DNA from: Trissonchulus latispiculum
Taxonomy: Eukaryota; Nematoda; Enoplea; Enoplida; Ironidae
NCBI GenBank assembly: GCA_030248195.1
Contig: JASAND010006477.1
Location: forward strand, 1-64,000
Length of the DNA stretch: 64,000 bases
Direction: 5' to 3'
Both the position numbers and the translations under genes were made by a program. Positions within the stretch are counted from its first letter, which is position 1, and the number at the start of each line of letters is the position of its first letter. Below the pieces are notes generated by a model that saw only the letters and a program-made list of their open reading frames with translations, did not search any database and was not told the DNA's origin. Shown here piece after piece: positions 1 to 11,999 of the stretch.

Positions 1-5
1 CGGTC

Positions 6-2344
6 ATGCTGGCTCCACCAGTTCCACCGGTCCCAATTTTTCGACCTGTTCCATCTCAAGGTACGGCTCGTCCCACGCCGGCGACTACGGCTTCGTCCAC
101 TTATCCACCACGGTTCGGAGCGCCTCCGACTGGGCCCCTACCCTCTAGACGGGAGGATAGACGGGATAGCTCTACATCATCGCGGGCATCCGGATATGCA
201 GGGCCACCACCTAAGAAATGGGCGCAAGACCGAGACGGTCGCGGAGCCTTGGGTGACGACTATGGTGCTTCAGCGTCTAGAGATGCAGGGTATCACCGGA
301 GGGATCGGTCGGACTCACGGGGTTCCGACTATTATACCTGTCGAGATGATTTGGGACATGACTCTCGGTCTAGAGACCGAAAACGACGAGACGAGAGAGA
401 TCAGAAACCATCCACTAGCTACCAGGAATGGAGGCCGCTGCGGCCTACTCAGTCTCAAGGACCTCAGTTCAAAGGCCGAGGGCGCCCTACCGAACCACCT
501 TCAAGAGAGCATAGGTCGGTTTTCTCACCACGAACAGCGACGGCCCAGGGACCCAAGATCCCTGACGACCAGCGACCTGGTACTAGCGGGTACTGGCGGG
601 CATCTTATAATTGGAAACCAGCATCCGCCCCCGTGGAGTCTAGACGTCGCGACGACGACCGGTATGGATCTTACCGCTCACAATCATCTAGTCAGCAGCG
701 CCAGGCCCGGGTTTACCCCGAGGAACCATCGCGCAGAAGGAAGACGACGCCACTACCTCCATTTGGGGTTCCGGCTACCTATGAACAGGTTATGGATGCT
801 CAGCGTAAACGAACGGCAGGAAGTTTTCCATCATTTCGTGAAATTCTCCATGAACAGCATATTATCGCGAAACGCGATCAGGTTGGGAAGAATCTACTAC
901 ACGCTCACAGTGAGCCGGTCTACCCTCCCGTCCAGTTGCTTCAGCCATACCCGGAACAGGTTGGCCATTTGGCAACTCCGCCTCCAGCGGTTTATTGGCA
1001 AGATTTCTGGGGTAGATGGCAGGGACAGCAGCTCCCAGTCGCCGTAGGCAGAGAAACGCCTCACCCGGCACTGGTTGCTTTTCGTCAGGTGGTTCTGCAA
1101 TGGTTTGTTAACGTGAGTCAAACACCGGTGACTATGACTATGGAATTGTTGAACCAACTGAAACAGATGTTCCGTGAAGACCACCCGGACATGTATCAGT
1201 ACTTTGAGACCGGCGACCGGCGCACGACGGACCGCTCTGGGTTTATTGCAACTTGGAAATTCAAGAAGATCGATCGTTCTCCGTATGAGGACCCAGAGCC
1301 AGAGGTCGAGATTTTTAAAGTGGTGACCTCCGCTGTGTGGGGCCATGCGGAGCTGCTCCGTCGATGTGTCCCGGAATTAACACCTTATGCGCATGTTTTC
1401 TCTCGACCAGCTTCGCGGGGTTTCCGAGATGTGTATTGTGCTGCAGTCCAGGAACTGGACCGAATGGAGGCGGTGCGGAGAGCTTTCTGGTACAGCTGCG
1501 TACAGCTCAGGAACCTGGTATTGTTTTTCCTATGCCCGAATATATCTATCAGTATCGAAAGAGCGACTTTGCGTGTCATGCGGAGGCGCTACGCTATATT
1601 ACCCTTGACCCTAGCCGTCTGGGCACTGAGATCAAGATGGGGGTGCGACACCGCCTAGAGGTGGAACCGTATTCCTTTGCAGTCGATTCGTGGCAAGGCG
1701 GCTATCAGGTGCGAACTATGTGCCGCATTCATTGGGATACTTTCTACCAGTCGGAGGAACTCCGCGAATACATGTTGCGTCATCCAGCGGCTCTCTACGG
1801 CGAAGCTTCGGGCGAGACGTTTTGGGGCTTTCGTCCGGCCCTGCCGGCACAAGTCATCGTCCGTGGAGTGGAGGACCTCCACAATGAACAGTTTGACCAG
1901 TGGTTCCGACGTGAGGTATGGTTTAGTGGCGCGTCCATCCATGGCACCTATTGGACCGTGATCCTTCTCTGGTTTACCCAGGGAGGATCCCAGGACTTTT
2001 ATTCCGATTGGCAATCCCGGACTCCGCTCCCACAGGCGGAATATGACGAGTTTATTCAGGTCATTCGGCGAAGGATTGAACATGCCCGGCAGAATTGGAT
2101 GAATGGACGAATGGCTCCGCCATTCTTCGCAGTGGATAACCCGCCCACGGAATTGCGAGCGGCTGCGCTGCGCATGCCGGTGAATCGCACAGGAGAATAC
2201 ATTGATGGATTGGCCACGCCTGGACAGGAAAATAACGTCTACAGCCCTTGTATTTGCGTCGCCATCTTTGACCCTTCCGCCCCTCATCGTGCAGCTTCCC
2301 GCCTCCCAATTAATCGCCAGAGCCCGGTTTGGAACCGTTTCTAA
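6..2344 (+). CDS. Unrecognised long ORF split by a frameshift near 1485
   Basis: I do not recognise this protein. An open frame runs from the ATG at 6 to about 1485, then the convincing frame continues one register over to the stop at 2342-2344, giving about 780 residues if joined. Residues 1-240 are low-complexity, rich in Pro, Arg, Ser, Asp and Tyr with RD/RS runs, like an RNA-binding or gag-like tail. From about residue 250 the sequence looks globular, with many Trp, Tyr and Phe (for example AVYWQDFWGRWQ near residue 325). No Cys-His knuckle, protease or polymerase motif is visible. The frame break lies between DRMEAV in the first frame and ESFLVQLRTAQEPG in the second; I see no slippery heptamer, so an indel or assembly error is likelier than programmed shifting. 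Base composition is clearly richer in GC than the following DNA. It may begin upstream of the window. A mobile-element ORF is possible because downstream DNA is repeated at 16 kb. Confidence 0.5.
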
Positions 2345-2458
2345 ACCGTTCGCTATCCCCCCCCCGGTTACTACCAGCGACTGGTGTAACTTTACGGAAT
2401 TAGCTCAACTTACCGCGACGGTGTAGTTGTAGCTTAATTCCCCTTTCCTATCACTATG

Positions 2459-2556
2459 ACGGCGGATGTAACATCTTTTACGGCGGAGGTATCATTGTAA
2501 CGGCGGACGTATCATATCAACGGCGGATGTATCATTCTAACGGCGGAGGTCCCATA
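2459..2556. repeat. Short tandem repeat, ACGGCGGA-type unit
   Basis: Five imperfect copies of a roughly 20-base unit built on ACGGCGGAYGTATCAT follow the ORF stop by about 115 bases. A sixth weaker GGCGG occurrence lies near 2585. The unit is GC-rich in an AT-rich background. Confidence 0.8.
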
Positions 2557-2599
2557 TCATATCATTCTATTAATCCATCATTCCAGCGGCGGTGCCATT

Positions 2600-5500
2600 T
2601 ACTCTCCTTTGCTCAGCCATTTCATTTACCATCATTGCCATTTTCCTGACCTGAACCTCAATTACTGACTACTTCTATTTGGACTATTATTCCTGATTTG
2701 CCTACCTCTATTTTGGACTAATATCCCTGATCTGATTGCTCAATTATGAAGACGACCCTACGATGACTTTTTCCAGAATTTTGATCCCCGATTGTGATTA
2801 CCCGATGAAGACGATTTGCTCAATTTATGCCTTATTTCCCGATCTGTGCGATTCCAGCGATATAGACGCTCTACTGTATATAGATCCATTCCCGATGAGG
2901 ACGATTCTCAATTGGTGACTTTGAACTAGTTTATATTTTTGCTTTAAATATAGATGTTTGCCTTTTTAATTTTTGCGTCGTAATTCTGTGGTATTTTTAA
3001 CACTTAAAAACTTAACCTTTTTCCGAGTTTTATTTTAAATTTTAGAGTTTCTTTATTTATCTACTTACATTTTACCATTTTCTTGAGCATTCTTATTTAA
3101 AATATTAGAATTTCTAACCATTTACTTAACATTTTACCATTTTCCAGGAGCTTTATCTTAAAAATTAGCCAAAATTCCGTGTATTTTGTAGTGATCTTGA
3201 CTGTGTTCTATGCATAATTTTGCCTTTTGCTATGTGATCTGATGTACAGTTTTATATGCTATGTCCGTATTTCTTTTGCTTTAATCATTTAACCAAAGTT
3301 ATGTTCAAAAAGTTTTACTAAAATCGGGTTCATTCTTTTCTTGAAGTTTTCATTTCCATATTTTTATTAACGGGTTGGATTGCGGGTTTTGTGCTTTTAA
3401 TTTGTATTATGTAACCTGACGCAACGTTAGAAGATGCGTGACGCACCAGCCATGTCCCAACTTGTGCCCTTTACTGCCGCCACATTTTTATCAAAATTAT
3501 TTTCTTTTACCTATGTCTTTTAGTTGTCCCAACGGTTCCTGTCCCTAGTTGTACCTATCAGTTATTTCTTGTAAAAATTTTTCTTGGTAAAATGTCAGTT
3601 TTGTTTCCCACTCCAGAGCGCCAAAGTAGTTCCCGAATTATATGCCCCCATTCTGTCTTAAGGCCTGCATGCGCGGTTGGGAGGATCTTCTCCAAAATTC
3701 TTATTTTACGGGACTTTTTACTAACATTTTAACCAGTGTTTCGCGTTTCTAGTAACTCTAAGATTCCATTTTAACCCCTCCCTAATTTAATTTACTTTAT
3801 TTTCATAAGTACCACGAGGGTACTTGGGGACTCTCCGTACCCTTTTGGTCCTTTTTATACATGCTTAAGCATGTTTAGGGTTACTTTGTAACTCTTTTTA
3901 ATTTAATTTAATACTTATATTTTACTTAAAGATTCCACAAACTCACTCCTATTTACACGCGAAACACTGGGATTAAATTCATTTCATTACCCATTCCCCT
4001 AAATTATTTTATTAATTATCTTTCGTCTTTCTAATTTTGCAGGAGATCCGCAGGGAACTGAGTTAGCGATGCGAGGCTAAGCCCCCCCACCCACCCAGCC
4101 GGAGATGGCGCACTCTAAGTTTGGCGGGAGGCTACCTCCGTACCCTAGTTTGAAGAGACCCAGGCGAAGCTGACATTCCGGTTCTTATTTTGGTTTGTTT
4201 ATTTGGTTTTCTGGTAATACAGGAACGAGATCCCCGCCGCTGCGGCTGGAGGATCATGGGTCGCCCATTCACGCACCTTCCCGTGGCATTAATATGGCAG
4301 TTCTCCATGCGTGTTTTTATGGCTGGTCTTCACAAGTCTTTTGACGCCATGTCATTCTTATCATGTTTATTATTTAGTCAAGTTTAGTATAGTTTCGTAT
4401 TTTTGTATTTCTTTCTTGTGTTTTGACTTACTTGTGTGCTGAGACCCATTTACCAAAATTCAGTCAAAAATTTTTACTGTTGGGTAAATTTCTTCCTTCT
4501 TTTGGTTTATGTGTCCCTCGCAGGAGCTCGGGCGGTAAGCCCTGGGGAGATGTAATGTGTGAGTGTGATGTGTGTATGTTTTAGTGAATTTATTTTAATG
4601 TGATGGTTTTGATGAGAAATATGTGTTGTGTAAATTTGGGTTGAAATTAGTCTAAAAGTGTTCGTTTTATTATGTTGAAATGCGCTATGTTTTTATTCAG
4701 CCCACTTAGCGACTAGGTGGCGCTGTTGAGCTAGCCTTGTGGAAGCGCATAGTCGGGTCTGCAAGAGGGTCTCAAATTCAGCCAATCAAAATTCACTAGG
4801 CATCTCTCTCAACATTCACTTTAAAAACCAGTCAGTCTTACTTTTGTCTTTCGTGCGTGCGGCCGTTATTTTTAAAAGGAGTGTGCCTAGCCATTGCTTT
4901 CTGTTTTGGAGCCTGCCTTGGGTAGTTGTAAGTATTGATTTTAATTCGTTTCTTTTTACACTAGACTCCGAGGCGACCTCGAGGGTCAACCTAAATTTAT
5001 TAGAGTTGTACTATCGCGCTTTATTCCCTTTTTACTGGTAACCAAAAGTTGTTATTTAATTTAGAAATGGGTTTATTATGTCATGTCTCATGGATTTATC
5101 AGCCGCGACGGCTTAGGGAAAATTATTAGAGTTATTAGTTTTGGAAGGGTTTAAATAATTTACTGGTAGAAATCTGAGTACGTAAATTGCCTTGTACCTG
5201 TGTTCAAAATTTTATTCATGTTCCGCTTAACTGTAGCTGTTTCTTAGAATGTACTACTTGTTTGAAATTCTCCTGTCTTTGTACGCTTGAATTGATGAAT
5301 GTTTTGTTGTCTAAATTTTCTATACCAGTTTCTGTGCTTTTCGGGAGTCTCTCCCTTGGTTTATACTTTATTAAATGCGGTCTCAGCCACTGAGCCGTTA
5401 GGGTGTTTTTAGTTAGGTTTTTACTAGAATTGTATAGTCGGTAGGTAGGACTCTGAGTTATTCTCCAAGTCTAGGTAGGCTAATTATGTACTGAGTGTGT

Positions 5501-6280
5501 ATTTAATTTAATCAAAGTCTCTTTAATAGTCAAGTATTTAGACAGCCATTCGTCCCTTTAGTCAGCTCCTTAGCAATTCGTTAGGCTTAGTTAGTTCTTG
5601 GCGAGATCCTGCCCAGGTCGACTGGAACATAAGTCTCCTCCAGGTTCGTCGTTTCCATACGCGCACAGTTTCCACCCGTAAAGTCTGGTTGTCCATACAC
5701 TTCCAACTTTACAATAGATCTACAACACCCAATTTTTCGCACTTTGATTGTATCGCACAGAAAAGTATATACTGGTCAAAGGATTATTTTACACGATATC
5801 AAAGCGCTATATGTCAGCTCCGCAGGAAGCTACGCTGCATGGAATTCTTTCAAACTTTAAACTATTTTATACTAAACCTAATACTATTATATGGCAAAAC
5901 ACTAGCTAGCTTTTCCAACATCGTACTTTTAGTGAAATTCGTAGCCCCCTTTAACTGCTACTTAGCCTAATTCCCACTTAATTTAATCAGATTTGCTGCT
6001 AGCCACCGTAAGTCTTGTTTAGGGCGTGTGTGTCTGTCTGTGTATACTACTGGTTATGTTAATATGGCAGACACAGTTTTAATTTTATGTAATCTGAAAT
6101 TTCCAGAGCATGCAGTTAACCGCTTCCAACTGTTACGTCAGACGCCGATTTATTTAAAAATCCATTCGCTATAATAGCTCCTACATCGGTGGATCGGGTA
6201 TCTGTTACCTTCATTGATGCTACAAAAGCTATTTTTATATTATATATGCTTTAGCTTTAACGAATTTTATTCTGTCAACG
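2600..6280. other. Gene-poor stretch, partly a dispersed repeat
   Basis: No convincing coding frame was seen. Positions about 3360-3680 match, inverted, the stretch about 16240-16560: both contain the string TTATTAACGGGTT, a GATGCGTGAC block and a CGCCAAAGTAG block in the same order. The rest is AT-rich with T-tracts; short open frames here have no protein-like composition. Confidence 0.5.
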
Positions 6281-6289
6281 GGTCTCTTG

Positions 6290-6620
6290 CGCAATTCCTC
6301 CCAGCCCTAACTTTTGATTTCTTTGACCAATAACTTTAAAATTTTGCATGGATGCATACTGGATGCTGATGAATTCAAAAATTCAAAAATTCTAAAATTT
6401 TATACAAATTTTAAAAATTTTAAATTTTAAGGTGGTAACGGACCAAGGGGACCAAAAACGTTTTTGTCTCCGAATTTGCTGAAGATCTGCATATAGGTGT
6501 TTTCTGGGGCGCAAAGCACTAATCTGAAATCCGTTTTCGATGCAATTACTTTTTATAGAAATCATACAAAAATAAGCACACTTAGCAGTCAGCGTCACTG
6601 AATTTAAAAAGCGAAGCAAA
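6290..6620. repeat. Partial copy of fold-back family C
   Basis: The run from TTGCGC through CCCAGCCCTAACTTTTGATTT to a TTTTCTGGGGCGC block matches the left half of the palindromic element at 11350-11965, in the same order. Only one arm is recognisable. A further copy lies near 58740-59930. Confidence 0.65.
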
Positions 6621-6828
6621 AATTAATTCGCTGAAAATATTAGAGAGCCATTCCATTGGATTGCTTTTTCGTATGTAGACGAAAATTATATATTTATCCA
6701 GAGAAAGAAAGTAAAGCAAACCGTTAACATCAAAAAATTCACATTAACAACGAAAATTCAACAATTGAACAAAATTCTGATGAAAAATTTTCATAATTTC
6801 TTCAAAGAAATTTCGTAATGTTGTAAAA

Positions 6829-7266
6829 GGTCAGCCGTTACCGAACAAAGCAAGTACCTAACTAAAACTGATAGCAGAGAGCTTGCCTGCTGTCACACTC
6901 TTAAGGCCAGTTCACACTAGGCAACTTTGGAGCAACTTCGTTGCCGCAACTTGGTTGCTTCAACCAAGTTGCTCCAAAGTTGCCCAATGTGAATGTAGTG
7001 GCAACTGAGAAAAAAGTTGCCGCAACCAAGTTGCCGCAATCGCGCTTGGGGCGATTTCTAGCGGCAACTAGCACGTTGATTGGTTAATTCAAACTATAGA
7101 AATAGGCGCGCTAAAATTTCCGCATTTGATAGGTTGTTGCTTCAACTAGTTGAACCAACTGTTTGGGCAAGTTGCTGCAACTTTTTCGAGTGGCAACTGA
7201 AGTTGCGGCAACGAAGTTGCTCCAAAGTTGCCTAGTGTGAACTGGCCTTTATATATTATGTACTCT
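6829..7266. mobile_element. Right half of a MITE-A copy, interrupted by another MITE
   Basis: This is the right half of the MITE-A family (complete copy at 62855-63199). It runs from GTCAGCCGTTA through GAGCTTGCCTGCTGTCACAC to the TATTATGTACTCTTG end. It is split at a TTA by the element at 6904-7248; the copy at 62855-63199 shows the same junction unbroken. Confidence 0.75.
6904..7248. mobile_element. TWA-target MITE 1 (GTTGC/GCAAC arrays), PIF/Harbinger-like
   Basis: The 345-bp element begins AGGCCAGTTCACACTAG and ends with the inverted form; terminal inverted repeats match over about 49 bases. It is flanked by TTA at 6901-6903 and 7249-7251. The related sequence near 63175 has the same flanks with a single TTA, which supports a 3-bp target duplication. 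The interior is packed with GTTGC and GCAAC words. A 3-bp TWA duplication is known for PIF/Harbinger elements; the assignment is inferred because no transposase is present. Confidence 0.85.
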
Positions 7267-7347
7267 TGATTAAACTGACACTGAACTTGAGCTCAGGAAT
7301 AGTCATAGTGTGTAATGTTATCAGTTTATATTGAGACTAGCCAATAG

Positions 7348-7736
7348 CCAGAGTACATTATATAAGTGTATGCCACTAGGCACACTCTATGTTATCAGAG
7401 CAAAACTATGCTCTGCTCACTAACGGCCCACCCCCACCCCCCGCAAATCAGACCGTACTCGTAGTGACCCTCCGCAGATCAGTACCTAATCGAAACGGGG
7501 GGACGCTAACTCGCTCTATGTTTATGTGCTTAAGCTCAAAAACACAAGCAGTGTGTTAGCGAATTTTGTGCCTGCTTCGAGCTTTAGAACACAACCATAG
7601 CGCACGAAATTCTTTGAAGTGATGGGCCTAATTTGGGGGGGGTGGGCCGTTAGCGTGCAGAGCAGAGTTTTTGCTCTGATAACACAGAGCTTGCCTAGTG
7701 GCACACTTTTATATTATGTACTCTTGCCAATAGGCA
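7348..7736. mobile_element. MITE-A copy with 7-bp target duplication
   Basis: A 389-bp inverted-repeat element begins CCAGAGTACATTATA and ends TATTATGTACTCTTG. The heptamer CCAATAG occurs directly on both sides (7341-7347 and 7737-7743). The interior carries C-rich and G-rich arms around GCTAACG and CGTTAGC words. Open frames inside it are products of the palindrome rather than genes. Confidence 0.8.
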
Positions 7737-8323
7737 TAGATCAGCCTTCGTATCAACCAATCAAAGCAGTTGAAGAATAGGCTAACCTTAAGCGAAACTA
7801 AGAAATGTGTTCGGGAACAAAGCTAACCACGAGCTCAATAGTAAACAGTAGGTAGTAATACTGGCTCTGTTTATGCAATGGTATATATTTTGTCTGATTC
7901 AGTATGGATGAACCAAGCTACTCCGAACAATGCTTTGGCAGCGGCAATTGCAGGAACCCACTCGAGCCTAAATTTTCAGATTTTCACGAAATACGGCCAG
8001 ACCCGACATGCAATTATTTCATCTGCGCTGAATTTCGCTACCTTTTTTTACGGAAGAACGTAGCTTAACTTTTCCTTAATCACAAGACTAAATAAATGTT
8101 CCGGCAGAAATTGTTAAATTTCAAATGCCAAGTGGAAATTTCAAATGGAGATCTAAACGTTGGAAAAATAAACATTGATTCGAATTTAAAATCACCAAAT
8201 TCACACTAGAAACAAAAGTTCTATTTCTACAAAACCATAAGTTTAAAAGCCACCTGTTCCGGTTCTTTCTGCCTTTAGTATTAAAACATTTACTTCTTTA
8301 GTTCACAGCTTTAAGCCCTCAAT

Positions 8324-9472
8324 ATGCAAATGAATGGAACTGATTTTAACTGTGGAAACGTGGTTCTAAATCCACAGCTGCTGGACTACATAAAGGTGGG
8401 CCTTCATATCATACTTTTTGTATGCGGAGCTCCCTTGAATTCCATCTTTCTTTACCAATTGATTGGGGAACGGACCAGGGCTTTTCACCTGTTAAGTCTG
8501 CATATTAATTTATCTGACCATATTGTGCTGTATGGTTATGTGCTATCGGAGATTGCGTGGGTTCTGGCCTGGGCGTGGCGTGCTGGAAATGTATTTTGTA
8601 AACTGGTAAAGTTTGTTCAAATATTGGCCTTTTACATATCATCAAACATTGTAATCTGTATTAGTGTGGATCGATTTTTGCTTATGACCGGACGTCGATG
8701 TCTCCTGTATCGGCTGACGCGCGTTCGACGAATGGTCTGTCTCGCTTGGATTGTTGCCATAATCTGCAGTTTGCCACAGCTTGTAATTTGGTCAACAACG
8801 TTTGACTCTTGTAGAGGAGTTCCTGAGTGCGTTTCCATTTTCACCCTACACAAATGGGAGCGCCGAGCTTGGCGAAATGACACTACGTATAATGATAATC
8901 AGTTGAACTATGAAGTCCTGGAAAAGGTTTATTTAATTCTTCACATAGTTCTGGTGTTTTGGATTCCGTTTTCTGTTATAATCTGCTGTTACGGTCTAAT
9001 CCTGTACAAAATGACTTTTGCTAAAAGGCGGAGAAATTCCCATAAGGATGAGGATGTATTAGATTCAAGTGGTGCTGAGGCTCAAATTCAAATGTCCGGT
9101 AGAGAAGGAGTGATGAACTCGACATCTGTGTCTTCGCGAAATTCGCTGCTACCACATCGATTTTCTCACATATCAACGTGCTCTCATAGAGAGCTAATCA
9201 ATAATGTTGCGCCTAATGTCTTGCTCAGAAAAGCAAAATCACACACCCTAAAGGTGGCTGTGCTCCTGGTAACTGCCTACATTTTAACCTGGGGACCATA
9301 CAACATTCTGGCATTTTGGAGTCTCCTTTTCCAGGAAAGTTATCGAGAAAATACTATACTGATACATGGCATTGAATTTTTGTATGTTTTAATTGTCTTC
9401 AACAGTGTCATAAATCCACTGATTTATGGATGGACTGTGCTTAAGAAACATTTCTCCAAAGTAAATGTTTGA
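8324..9472 (+). CDS. GnRH/corazonin/AKH-type neuropeptide receptor (class A GPCR)
   Basis: A single-exon 382-residue seven-transmembrane receptor, probably coupling a neuropeptide signal to G proteins at the plasma membrane. Visible marks: N-glycosylation site at Asn4; Asn39 in helix 1; LSD with Asp65 in helix 2; Cys92 before helix 3, presumably disulfide-bonded to Cys163 or Cys169 in loop 2; DRF (116-118) replacing DRY; TLKVAV leading into helix 6 with TWGPY (322-326) in place of CWxPY; NPLIY (364-368) in helix 7. The stretch AGNVFCKLVKFVQ at the start of helix 3 and the HTLK...W.PY layout of helix 6 resemble GnRH, corazonin and AKH receptors. The third intracellular loop is long and basic/Ser-rich (about 231-310); the C tail is short (about 14 residues). 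AATAAA follows at 9551. Subfamily assignment within the GnRH/vasopressin group is the uncertain part. An upstream 5' non-coding exon cannot be excluded. Confidence 0.9.
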   Translation: MQMNGTDFNCGNVVLNPQLLDYIKVGLHIILFVCGAPLNSIFLYQLIGERTRAFHLLSLHINLSDHIVLYGYVLSEIAWVLAWAWRAGNVFCKLVKFVQILAFYISSNIVICISVDRFLLMTGRRCLLYRLTRVRRMVCLAWIVAIICSLPQLVIWSTTFDSCRGVPECVSIFTLHKWERRAWRNDTTYNDNQLNYEVLEKVYLILHIVLVFWIPFSVIICCYGLILYKMTFAKRRRNSHKDEDVLDSSGAEAQIQMSGREGVMNSTSVSSRNSLLPHRFSHISTCSHRELINNVAPNVLLRKAKSHTLKVAVLLVTAYILTWGPYNILAFWSLLFQESYRENTILIHGIEFLYVLIVFNSVINPLIYGWTVLKKHFSKVNV

Positions 9473-9889
9473 GGGTGCCTTACGTTTGATTTGATTAAAA
9501 TAAGATCTTTATCAAATTTATCAAATCCAAACTGCAGCAACAATTACATAAATAAAGGTATCGCAAATATATGTGCATGAAATGAATTTATTGGGAAATA
9601 AAACAGGAGCTCGACTAATCTATCCTATTCAAGCCGGTTGGCTGACCCAGTTGGTGTTGTAGTTGCAAATTGTAACAGTTGAAAAGATCATTCCGTTTAA
9701 TTGGAGTGACCGAGTGCGGATGCGGACCAATTAACTGAAACTGGACAAGGAAAGTAATTACCTGCGTTTTGCCAATATCAGAATTCAGTCAATCAATTAC
9801 AAGGAACCAATTGCAGTTACTATATCACACTGCAACTACGCATTTTAATATTTCTCACATTACCTATAACATATTTTTCCTAGGGTCCC

Positions 9890-11345
9890 GTAATGCATAA
9901 AACACTGATTACTGATTAATCAGTAATCAATAATTAAAAATTAGTAAACTCCGTTCCATAAAATTTACTGATTACCATCATCAGTAATCAGTGAATTATC
10001 AGTGAATCAGTGAATTGTCAAAAGTACATTACTGATGACTGTTTGCTGATATTTTGTCAGTAATTTGCAATCAGTGTTTGTTTACTGATTATTTATGTTA
10101 TCGTGGTGATTTTCCTTGAACCAATTGATTTTATGGTTTGTAATTTTAGTTTATTCTAGTCGTTTAATAGTTCTATAATCAACCTTTTTCAAGCCTCTCC
10201 AAAATTTGTGTTCGTAAAGAGGGCAATTTTTATCGTTCCATATTCATTATTGTGTCAACAATATTAATTATTAATAATTTCTGCACAAATAATTTCAGCT
10301 GGCATGTACCATATACGGTAAATACGTATTGGCTCGTGTATAAACTTTCATACCATTTCGTATACATACTGATTATATTTACCGATTATATTTACATCAG
10401 TTAATCAATATATATGTCGCAGTAATTTCTGTATTCAGTAAATACTGTATTTACTAGTAAGAATGGTGTTTTCTTTAAACGTCCTATCGTTACACGTAAA
10501 TACCATTTTTACTGAAACTCGTCCAGTAAATACTGTATTTCTAGTAAATTCTGTATTTTATCTTAAACATCTTTGTCTTTGTCTTTGCCCAGGAAAACAA
10601 AGGACATGCCGACGTCATATTTAAAGTCAAAAGATAGGTCATGCATAGTAACAATATGTACAAAGGGGGTGCATGAAGATATAGTTTAGAAGCTTAAAAC
10701 ATTAGTTTACAAAATTAAACAAGTTACCCCTTAAAAGGGGAATAATACCGCCGTAGAGTTTCTTTTCAAATCAAAACAAATATATTTACACAGGTATTAT
10801 ATATTCTTAATGAATTACGATTAATTAAAAATTCATTAGTTACTTTATAGTCTTAAATTTGCTTTTCCTAATTTTAAAAAATACACAAATAGCATTTTTA
10901 AAACTTTAAGTAAACTTATAGTGTTTCTGTAATTAAGATTTAAAGTTAACAAAACTGCTTTTAATGTGTCAACTGGATTAACATTACACTATTTTTTAAT
11001 TTTGTAAACTGTTTTAAACGTCTGAAGTTTATCTTCTAGCACCCCCTTTGTACATCTTGTTACTATGCATGACCTATCTTTTTGACTTTAAATATGACGT
11101 CGGCATGTCCTTTGTTTTCCTAGCCACACACAAAGACAAAGGCGTTTAAGATGAAATACAGAATTTACTAGAAAATACAGTATTTACTGGACGAGTTTCA
11201 GTAAAAATGGTATTTACGTGTAAAGATAGGACGTCTAAAGAAAACACCATTCTTACTAGTAAATACCGTATTTACTGAAATCGGCCAGTAAATACAGTAT
11301 TTACTGAATACAGAAATTACTACGACATATATTCAGCAATCAGTA
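9890..11345. repeat. Large fold-back built of TACTGAT and AGTAAATAC words
   Basis: Arms of about 290-300 bases (10397-10682 and 11031-11335) are inverted copies separated by about 350 bases. Outside the left arm, 9890-10110 is made of many GATTACTGATTA and CAGTAATCAGT words in both orientations. Inner arm landmarks are GACGTCATATTTAAAG and AAAGGGGGTGC with their complements at 11045-11110. No coding frame and no clean target duplication were found. It abuts the family C element at 11350. Confidence 0.75.
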
Positions 11346-11349
11346 GGTA

Positions 11350-11965
11350 ATTTTATGGGATCTTTTGCGCTTCCCCCCCAGCCCTAACTTTTGATTTTTT
11401 ACCAATAACTTTGAAATTTGGTGTATGTGCATACTGAGAGGCTGACAAATTCAAAAATTCAAAATTTTAAATTTTTAAAAACTTAAAAAATTTAAAATTT
11501 TAGTTTGGTAAGGGGAACCAAAAACTTTTTTAAAAAATTTTGCTGAAAACTTGCATGCAGGGGTTTTCTGGGGCGCTGAGCACGAATCTGAAGTCTGTTT
11601 TTTGATTCAGCTCTTCGTTAGCTCAGTATAAGCTTACATGTTAAGCTTACAACTTTAGCTTATACTGACCTAACGAAAAGCTGAAACGAAAAACGGACTT
11701 CAGATTCGTGCTCAGCGCCCCAGAAAACCCCTGTATGCAGGTTTTCAGCAAAATTTTTTCAAAAAAGTTTTTGGTTCCCCTTGGTCCCCCTTACCAAACT
11801 AAAATTTTAAATTTTTTAAAGTTTTTTAAAAATTTAAAAATTTTTGAATTTATCAGCCTCCAGTATGCACCCACACCAAATTTCAAAGTTATCGGTCAAA
11901 AAAATGAAAAGTTAGGGCTGGAGGGGGAAAGCGCAAAAGATCCATTTTATGCAGCAAACTACAAA
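11350..11965. mobile_element. Palindromic family C element
   Basis: Two arms of about 250 bases, running inward from ATCTTTTGCGCTT on the left and from its complement on the right, meet around 11640 at an inner dyad containing AAGCTTACA. Landmarks repeated inverted include CAGCCCTAACTTTT, TTTTCTGGGGCGCTGAGCAC and the AATTTAAAATTTT run. Partial copies lie at 6290-6620 and around 58740-59930. Confidence 0.8.
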
Positions 11966-11999
11966 TGGATTTTGCGTAAAAAGGTTTATTAATTTTATT

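Noticed and set aside
196..1047. 283-codon frame overlapping the first ORF
   Set aside because: It lies in another register of the 6-1658 frame and has no independent protein character.
897..1346. Minus-strand frame inside the first ORF
   Set aside because: Shadow of the plus-strand coding sequence.
7522..7704. Minus-strand frame
   Set aside because: Lies wholly in MITE-A and arises from its inverted arms.
11708..11992. 94-codon frame
   Set aside because: It is the right arm of the family C palindrome, so not a gene.
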